A stretch of 17,410 nucleotides of DNA, from NCBI GenBank assembly GCA_002393835.1, contig DGTW01000048.1, positions 32,000 through 49,409 on the forward strand, in the 5' to 3' direction. Positions 13,751-17,410 of this stretch are shown one piece after another (the stretch's first letter is position 1; each line of letters starts with the position of its first letter). This stretch comes from Treponema sp. UBA4326 (lineage in GTDB: Bacteria > Spirochaetota > Spirochaetia > Treponematales > Treponemataceae). The translations under genes were made by a program, and so were the position numbers. The notes below the pieces were generated by a model. It worked only from the letters and a program-made list of their open reading frames with translations, ran no database searches and had not been told where the DNA came from.

Positions 13751-15019
13751 TTAAAAGCTAATCACTTCAGTGAAGCACTCAATGGCGAACATGTCCGTAA
13801 ATCCTGAGATGAATTCAATAACGCACTTTTTGTAGCTTTCGTTGTCAAAAATGTCAAAAACGGCGGAAGTCTCGTAATTCACCGGTTTTTTCTGATTTGT
13901 GCGCTCGGCATAGTTGGTGTAGTGAAGGAGCCATTTTGAAAATTCCTCGCCAAGACGGGGATAATTGCTTAAATGCAACTCCACAGTGCCCTTCTGAACG
14001 AAAATCTGGGCTCGCATGAGGGTGTTGAAAATCGTCTCAAGGACATTCCGGGCATACTTCTGGAATTCAACCAGCCGCCAGTGATTGTAAATGTTGGCAT
14101 AGCTGAATTTTTTAAGCTCCGTGATGAAGTGAAAGTAACTTTCAGAAAAGAAAAGGCCTTCACTGGGATTAGAATTCTCGCACAAATCGACAATCATGTC
14201 GTTGATGAGGACGCTGGGATTCACAGCCCTGCCGCTCCGGTGAGAGAGAGTCTTGCCGGATTTTGTCATGCCCAGGGTTTCGGTGACGATTTCCCGAAGC
14301 TGGCGGTAGCTTCCCATGTCAAGAAGGTGATAGGCGCGCGCATCCTGAATGTCCCGGCCCAAAAAAGCAATCTTATCGCTGATTTTTACGACGCAGCCTT
14401 CCCAGGTAAAGGGCTGAACAAGGCCCGGCCGCTTGATGTCGTAAAGATTGATTGCCTCGCCCCGCGGCTTTACTCCCTGCTGGTCAATTTCACCGCAATG
14501 GCAGATAAGACCGTCACGCACGGCATAAGTGAGGTTGAGCGGCCGCTTGATTCCGTTGGGGTCGTCAAGGGTTTCGATAAAATCCGCAAAAAAAAGTGAA
14601 TTGCGCTCATGCCAGAATTTTTTGGGAGCATTCGCGCCTTCTTTTTTGCCAAGAAGCTCGTTTAAGATGTCCTCGCCAGAGTGGCCGAAAGGAGCGTGGC
14701 CTATGTCGTGGCCGATTGCGATTGCCTGAGTCAAATCCTGATTGAGTCCAAGATATTTTGCGATTGTGGAAGCCACCGAAGCCACATGAAGGACATGCTC
14801 CATCCGGGTGCAGACATGGTCGTTGTGTGGAGCAAAAAAAACCTGAGTCTTATGTTTGAGGCGGCTGTAGGCCTGACAGTGAAGAAGGCGGGTGTAATCA
14901 CGCTCGAAATCTGAGCGGATTCCGTTTCCCCGGGAGTAAATGGGGATTTCACGGGTGACAGCCTGCTCATATTTGTGGCTCAAAACATCACATTTTACTG
15001 ACTCAAAAGAATTCTGCAT
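13751..15019 (-). CDS. dgt: dGTPase-like dNTP triphosphohydrolase
   Basis: A 422-residue HD-domain enzyme expected to hydrolyse dGTP or other dNTPs to the nucleoside and triphosphate, limiting dNTP pools. The N-terminal YSRLKHKTQVF segment, EH at 74-75 in CTRMEHVLHV, the HD pair H104-D105 in GHDIGHAPFGHSGE, and D215 in KISDKIAFLGRDI form the metal and substrate site typical of the Dgt family. Length and motif order fit the family and no domain is missing. The start at 15019 gives the natural N-terminus, but no Shine-Dalgarno is present; an extended -10 lies 6 nt upstream, predicting a leaderless mRNA. It lies downstream of the MATE gene on the same strand, but a palindromic repeat and this promoter separate them. 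Some family members restrict phage by dNTP depletion; nothing here separates that from housekeeping. Confidence 0.93.
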   Translation of the reverse strand: MQNSFESVKCDVLSHKYEQAVTREIPIYSRGNGIRSDFERDYTRLLHCQAYSRLKHKTQVFFAPHNDHVCTRMEHVLHVASVASTIAKYLGLNQDLTQAIAIGHDIGHAPFGHSGEDILNELLGKKEGANAPKKFWHERNSLFFADFIETLDDPNGIKRPLNLTYAVRDGLICHCGEIDQQGVKPRGEAINLYDIKRPGLVQPFTWEGCVVKISDKIAFLGRDIQDARAYHLLDMGSYRQLREIVTETLGMTKSGKTLSHRSGRAVNPSVLINDMIVDLCENSNPSEGLFFSESYFHFITELKKFSYANIYNHWRLVEFQKYARNVLETIFNTLMRAQIFVQKGTVELHLSNYPRLGEEFSKWLLHYTNYAERTNQKKPVNYETSAVFDIFDNESYKKCVIEFISGFTDMFAIECFTEVISF

Positions 15020-15025
15020 GAAATG

Positions 15026-15054
15026 ATTTTAACACAGTTTAAGTGAATTGAAAA
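15026..15054 (-). promoter_or_regulatory. Extended -10 promoter of dgt
   Basis: On the minus strand TGTTAAAAT (15034-15026) is an extended -10, with TTTTCA (15054-15049) 17 nt upstream as a modest -35. The -10 hexamer is only 6 nt from the ATG, so the transcript should begin at the start codon. Confidence 0.6.
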
Positions 15055-15055
15055 T

Positions 15056-15197
15056 GCGCCAGGCTATGGAGCAGCCGCAAAGCGGGCCACTGGACTAGAG
15101 CGAACGAAAGTGAGCGAGGGAAGCGGCTGACCGTTAGGGAACTGCGGAACAGCCGACCTGCTTCCCTGAGCGGAGTCGAAGGGCAGCAGGTGGCGCC
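15056..15197. repeat. Short-hairpin interspersed repeat, copy 3
   Basis: A 142-nt GC-rich element bounded by GCGCCA (15056-15061) and TGGCGC (15191-15196). It contains CCGC-AAA-GCGG, the GGAACTGCGGA block (15138-15148) shared with copy 1, and CCCTGAGCGGAGTCGAAGGG, whose complement is a CCCTTCGAC...GCTCAGGG palindrome of a widespread type. It fills most of the 191-nt gap between MATE and dgt. Confidence 0.7.
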
Positions 15198-15210
15198 CAA
15201 CTTTCAACTT

Positions 15211-16614
15211 TCAGTTTTCAGTTTTCATCTTCCTGAAGAATCTGACAGAAAATGGCACTGCACAAATAGCTGCCAGTGCGTCACAGAGAGCCTGGGTCAG
15301 CTGAACGCCAAGAATCGGCTCTGCTCCGAAAAGCTTGACTGCATGGGGAAGCAAAAAAATACAGGGAATGAAGAAAAGTCCCTGCCTCATTGAAGAAAGG
15401 AAAGACGCACTTTTTTTCTCGCCGGCCACCTGCAAAAGCATGTTCGTTCCAAAAATAAGGGAATGGAAGGGAAGAACCAGAGACTGGGCACGCAGGGCCA
15501 GGGCACCCACGGCGACGACGGCATCATCATCACGGAAGAAGCGGACAATTTGGGGAGCGAAAACAAACACAAGAATTGCTGAAATGGTCATCACGCTGGC
15601 ACTGACTTTTACCAGAAATGAATATGAAGCGCGCACCCTGTCAAAATTTTTTGCGCCGTAGTTGATTCCGCACACAGGCTGAAAGCCCTGCCCCAGGCCG
15701 ATTGCAATGGCAAGCAGCAGTTTGTCCACCCGGTTACAGATTGCCATTCCTGCAACGCTCGCATCGGCCGCCAGAGCTGAAGTGGCCGCAATGGAAAGGG
15801 TAATTGCTCCATAAAAAGCGGCCTGCCTGTTCATAAAGATGCCGGAAAGTGCTCCCATGCCCTGTCGGAAAAATGAGGGAAGCCCTGTTGTGATGATTTC
15901 ATAGTAAGTCCGGCCTGAGCGGGAAATGTGCCTGGGGGAAAGCTCGGCCAGGGACTTTTTTCGGATAAACATCGAAAGAAGGATTGAAAAGCTGACAATC
16001 TGGCTGATTAAAGTGGCAATCGCTGCCCCGGAAATTCCCAGTTTGAAGACGAAAATAAAAAGAGGGTCAAGAATCATGTTGAGGATTCCGCCGGAAATCA
16101 TTCCTATCATGGCGACAGATGCCCGCCCCTGAAAGCGGAGAAGATTGTTCATGGCAAATGAAGTGATGATGAATGGCGCTCCAAAGAGAATGTAGCGGGC
16201 GTAATCGATGGCATAAGGAAGAATCGTGGGAGTTGAGCCAAGGTGCCGCACAAGGCTTTCCCGGAAAATGTTGCCGAAAATCGTAAATAGAATGCCCACA
16301 CCGAATGCGGTGACGATTGCTGTGGTGCAGGTTGTGTTTGCCTTCTGGAAGTCTTCGGCCCCCAGTGCCCGGCTTGTGATTGAGCCGCTTCCCATGCCGA
16401 TAGTGAAGGCAAGTGCCTGCATCAAAAACATGAGGGTAAAAGTGACTCCCACCGCCCCGCTGGCAGAAGTTCCGAGCTTTGACACAAAAAAAGTGTCGGC
16501 GGTGTTGTAAATCGCCGTAATCATCATGGTGATAACGGTTGGAATTGCGTTTTTGATTATGAGTGAGCCGACAGGTTGAGTCAGCATTTTTTGAAGGGAA
16601 GTTTGATTTTGCAT
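15211..16614 (-). CDS. MATE family multidrug efflux transporter
   Basis: A 467-residue inner-membrane antiporter with about 12 membrane helices in two six-helix halves, expected to export cationic drugs or metabolites using Na+ or H+. The first half has AIPTVITMMITAIYNTADTFFVSKLG and NNLLRFQGRA followed by GGILNMILDPLFIF, hallmarks of the DinF/MepA-like branch; the second has GLGQGFQPVCGINYGAKNFDRVR. Length is normal and no frameshift is visible. The ATG has no Shine-Dalgarno; a strong promoter ends 8 nt upstream, so it is predicted leaderless. The coding region ends in KMKTEN, just before a palindromic repeat that separates it from dgt. Substrate cannot be predicted. Confidence 0.94.
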   Translation of the reverse strand: MQNQTSLQKMLTQPVGSLIIKNAIPTVITMMITAIYNTADTFFVSKLGTSASGAVGVTFTLMFLMQALAFTIGMGSGSITSRALGAEDFQKANTTCTTAIVTAFGVGILFTIFGNIFRESLVRHLGSTPTILPYAIDYARYILFGAPFIITSFAMNNLLRFQGRASVAMIGMISGGILNMILDPLFIFVFKLGISGAAIATLISQIVSFSILLSMFIRKKSLAELSPRHISRSGRTYYEIITTGLPSFFRQGMGALSGIFMNRQAAFYGAITLSIAATSALAADASVAGMAICNRVDKLLLAIAIGLGQGFQPVCGINYGAKNFDRVRASYSFLVKVSASVMTISAILVFVFAPQIVRFFRDDDAVVAVGALALRAQSLVLPFHSLIFGTNMLLQVAGEKKSASFLSSMRQGLFFIPCIFLLPHAVKLFGAEPILGVQLTQALCDALAAICAVPFSVRFFRKMKTEN

Positions 16615-16622
16615 CAGGATTT

Positions 16623-16651
16623 ATTATAAAAGAAAAATGAATTTTTACCAA
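16623..16651 (-). promoter_or_regulatory. Promoter of the MATE gene
   Basis: On the minus strand TTGGTA (16651-16646), a 17-nt spacer and a perfect TATAAT (16628-16623). The gap from the -10 box to ATG is 8 nt, placing the expected start site on or next to the start codon. Confidence 0.75.
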
Positions 16652-16682
16652 TCTGGATAGTGGGCGTATGAAAAAGGAAATT

Positions 16683-16781
16683 TGGCGGCTCCCCGCTTTC
16701 AGCGGGTCGGGCTTTTCGCCCTTACGCTTACGCTCCATACCGCTTCGCGGTACTGCTCCGCAGGGGCTACAATCCCTAGCC
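16683..16781. repeat. Short-hairpin interspersed repeat, copy 2 (inverted)
   Basis: A string of small perfect palindromes: CCCGC-TTTCA-GCGGG, GGGC-TTTTC-GCCC, ACCGC-TTC-GCGGT and CTGC-TCC-GCAG. Its right end is the inverse of GGCTAGGGATTGTAGC, matching the left end of copy 1 in 15 of 16 positions. It lies in the 238-nt gap between the MATE start and the tRNA-Thr terminator; no gene is seen there. Confidence 0.75.
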
Positions 16782-16820
16782 GAGTGTCGAACCTGCTTTC
16801 CAAAGCATTATTTTTCACAT

Positions 16821-16848
16821 AAAAAATCCTCTGAGTTGTCAGAGGATT
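16821..16848 (-). terminator. Terminator of the tRNA-Thr unit
   Basis: On the minus strand AATCCTCTGA-CAAC-TCAGAGGATT is a perfect 10-bp stem-loop starting 4 nt after the tRNA discriminator base, followed by a run of T (16826-16821). Confidence 0.9.
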
Positions 16849-16852
16849 CTAC

Positions 16853-16925
16853 AGCCGACTGTCGGACTTGAACCAACCACCTGCGCGTTACGAGGGCGCT
16901 GCTCTACCGGATGAGCTAAGTCGGC
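16853..16925 (-). tRNA. tRNA-Thr(CGT)
   Basis: The 73-nt sequence folds as a cloverleaf. The acceptor GCCGACT pairs with AGTCGGC with U73 as discriminator. The D arm is GCTC/GAGC. The anticodon loop CTCGTAA gives anticodon CGT, reading ACG Thr codons. The T arm is GTTGG-TTCAAGT-CCGAC. CCA is not encoded. One flaw is visible: the anticodon stem GCGCC/CGCGC has a C-C mismatch next to the loop (31-39). It is the last element of an apparent RNA unit with two tRNA-like elements upstream, and a terminator follows immediately. Confidence 0.9.
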
Positions 16926-16939
16926 AAATTGTTTTTTTT

Positions 16940-17034
16940 GCCGACTTTTTGGTAGTTCTCAACCACCTGTGCGTTACGAGTGAACGACCGCACGCACCTG
17001 CTACGGTCGTATCTACCAGATAAGCTAAGTCGGC
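16940..17034 (-). ncRNA. tRNA-like element 2, upstream of tRNA-Thr
   Basis: A 95-nt element starting with the same GCCGACTTAGC as tRNA-Thr and closed by GCCGACTT/AAGTCGGC (8 bp). It has a D-like arm TATC-TGGTA-GATA, an extra arm ACGACCG...CGGTCGT not found in tRNA, an anticodon-like arm TCAC/GTGG around TCGTAACG, and then GGTGGTT/AACTACC in place of the T arm. G-U pairs occur only in the minus-strand reading, supporting minus-strand RNA. The T loop and 25 extra nt rule out a normal tRNA. Function unknown. Confidence 0.6.
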
Positions 17035-17044
17035 AAAATATTTT

Positions 17045-17136
17045 CGACTTAGTGGAGGCTCTCCAATCACCTGCCCGTTACGAGTGAGCGACCGCACGCT
17101 TGCTACGGTCGCATCTACCAGATGAACTAAGTCGGC
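17045..17136 (-). ncRNA. tRNA-like element 3, first in the RNA unit
   Basis: A 92-nt relative of the preceding element, closed by CGACTTAG/CTAAGTCG (8 bp). Arms in order: CATC-TGGTA-GATG, the extra arm GCGACCG...CGGTCGC (7 bp, 11-nt loop), TCAC/GTGA around TCGTAACG, and TGGAG-AGC-CTCCA. Compared with element 2, positions 17124, 17112 and 17088 all change from T/A/T to C/G/C (minus strand), keeping both helices paired. It lacks a T loop and a separate anticodon stem of tRNA form. Function unknown. Confidence 0.6.
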
Positions 17137-17142
17137 AAATTA

Positions 17143-17175
17143 CACTGTGAGGGCTGAAAATTGTCCGTCACAGTG
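17143..17175 (-). other. 5' leader hairpin of the tRNA-like RNA unit
   Basis: CACTGTGA and TCACAGTG are perfect 8-bp inverted repeats 17 nt apart, beginning about where transcription should start from the promoter at 17181-17210. The RNA would begin with this stem. Confidence 0.55.
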
Positions 17176-17180
17176 CATTA

Positions 17181-17210
17181 ATTATATCATTTTTTTTCGC
17201 TGATTGTAAA
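17181..17210 (-). promoter_or_regulatory. Promoter of the tRNA-like/tRNA-Thr unit
   Basis: On the minus strand TTTACA (17210-17205), 18-nt spacer, perfect TATAAT (17186-17181). It overlaps the last codons and stop of the upstream gene ending at 17187. The predicted transcript of about 350 nt runs through both tRNA-like elements and tRNA-Thr to the terminator at 16821. Confidence 0.7.
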
Positions 17211-17410
17211 GACCATAAAGCTGCCATCTTTTTCCATGACGCCCTGGATTTCTACTTTTTTGCCCTTGAGCTTTTTAAGGTCGTCGAAAGTTACAGGTTT
17301 TGGTCTTTTCATGTCACTACGGCCCGAAGCTTTCATGTCCGGGGGATTTCCGCCCATGTCAGAAGGTGGCTGCATTCCGCCGCCGAATCCGCCTTCACCC
17401 ATTGGTGGCT
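17187..17410 (-). CDS. C-terminus of a Gly/Pro/Met-rich hypothetical protein (partial)
   Basis: The frame is open from the window edge and its true start lies beyond 17410; 73 residues are visible. The first part is a low-complexity linker (PPMGEGGFGGGMQPPSDMGGNPPDM). It is followed by a small folded-looking tail, PVTFDDLKKLKGKKVEIQGVM and then EKDGSFMVFTISEKK, which may form beta strands. An in-frame ATG at 17402 is unlikely to be the start because the Pro-rich composition continues upstream and no ribosome site can be seen. I do not recognise the family. Such linkers are common in exported or surface proteins, but no signal peptide is in view. The stop overlaps the -10/-35 region of the tRNA-like unit. 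Confidence 0.55.
   Translation of the reverse strand, partial: PPMGEGGFGGGMQPPSDMGGNPPDMKASGRSDMKRPKPVTFDDLKKLKGKKVEIQGVMEKDGSFMVFTISEKK

Noticed and set aside
13973..14599. 208-codon plus-strand open frame
   Set aside because: It is antisense to dgt, which has all expected motifs; no start signal supports it.
16067..16738. 223-codon minus-strand open frame at the MATE start
   Set aside because: It overlaps the MATE gene in another frame, is rich in His and Arg and resembles no family; the MATE frame explains the region.
16940..17136. Two further functional tRNA genes
   Set aside because: Both lack a T loop (TTCRANY) and have about 25 extra nt between the D-like and anticodon-like parts, so they cannot fold as normal tRNAs.
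1..17410. CRISPR array, rRNA or insertion sequence with transposase
   Set aside because: No regularly spaced repeats, rRNA motifs or transposase-like proteins were seen; the repeats present are short hairpin elements.

Overview
The window looks like chromosomal DNA of a spirochaete, most likely a Treponema-type organism. The support is indirect: groEL has no groES beside it, there is a solute-binding lipoprotein with a loose spirochaete-style lipobox, a Cache-GGDEF sensor, and several core genes whose -10 box sits almost on the start codon. No rRNA or other taxonomic marker is present, so genus assignment is inference.

Layout. (1) 1-5446, plus strand, core metabolism and signalling: the 3' part of pyrB, an M18 metallo-aminopeptidase 9 nt downstream, a family 1-type solute-binding lipoprotein and a dCache-HAMP-GGDEF diguanylate cyclase. 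(2) 5449-7264, an accessory patch: a decayed second copy of the M18 gene, a DUF4160/DUF2442 pair, a possible 24-residue basic peptide and a small DNA-binding-like protein (the last two lie between inverted CTTGTTAGG motifs), then a dense set of palindromes. (3) 7265-9134: groEL, with a 65-nt hairpin element inserted exactly at its stop codon between 17-bp direct repeats, a second unrelated palindrome and a terminator. (4) 9191-13735, a second accessory patch: an antitoxin/PIN-toxin pair, a 1055-residue minus-strand protein with ankyrin-like repeats, a 49-residue Asn/Gln-rich protein and a HicA-like gene broken at an A7 run. (5) 13751-16614, minus strand: dGTPase and a MATE efflux pump, each with its own promoter. 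(6) 16821-17210, minus strand: one apparent RNA transcription unit with a promoter, a leader hairpin, two tRNA-like elements, a tRNA-Thr(CGT) and a terminator. A partial Pro/Gly/Met-rich protein ends just upstream of it.

Most notable points. The two tRNA-like elements before tRNA-Thr keep a closed multi-arm fold; three positions change together between the copies so that both helices using them stay paired, which argues that the RNA fold is maintained. Four core genes (lipoprotein, cyclase, dGTPase, MATE) have a -10 hexamer ending only 6-8 nt before ATG and no Shine-Dalgarno, so they are predicted leaderless, while the accessory genes and groEL carry leaders with AGGAG-type sites. Three divergent copies of one short-hairpin repeat family lie in the gaps. 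Accessory genes are visibly more AT-rich than the core genes, apart from the 49-residue gene.
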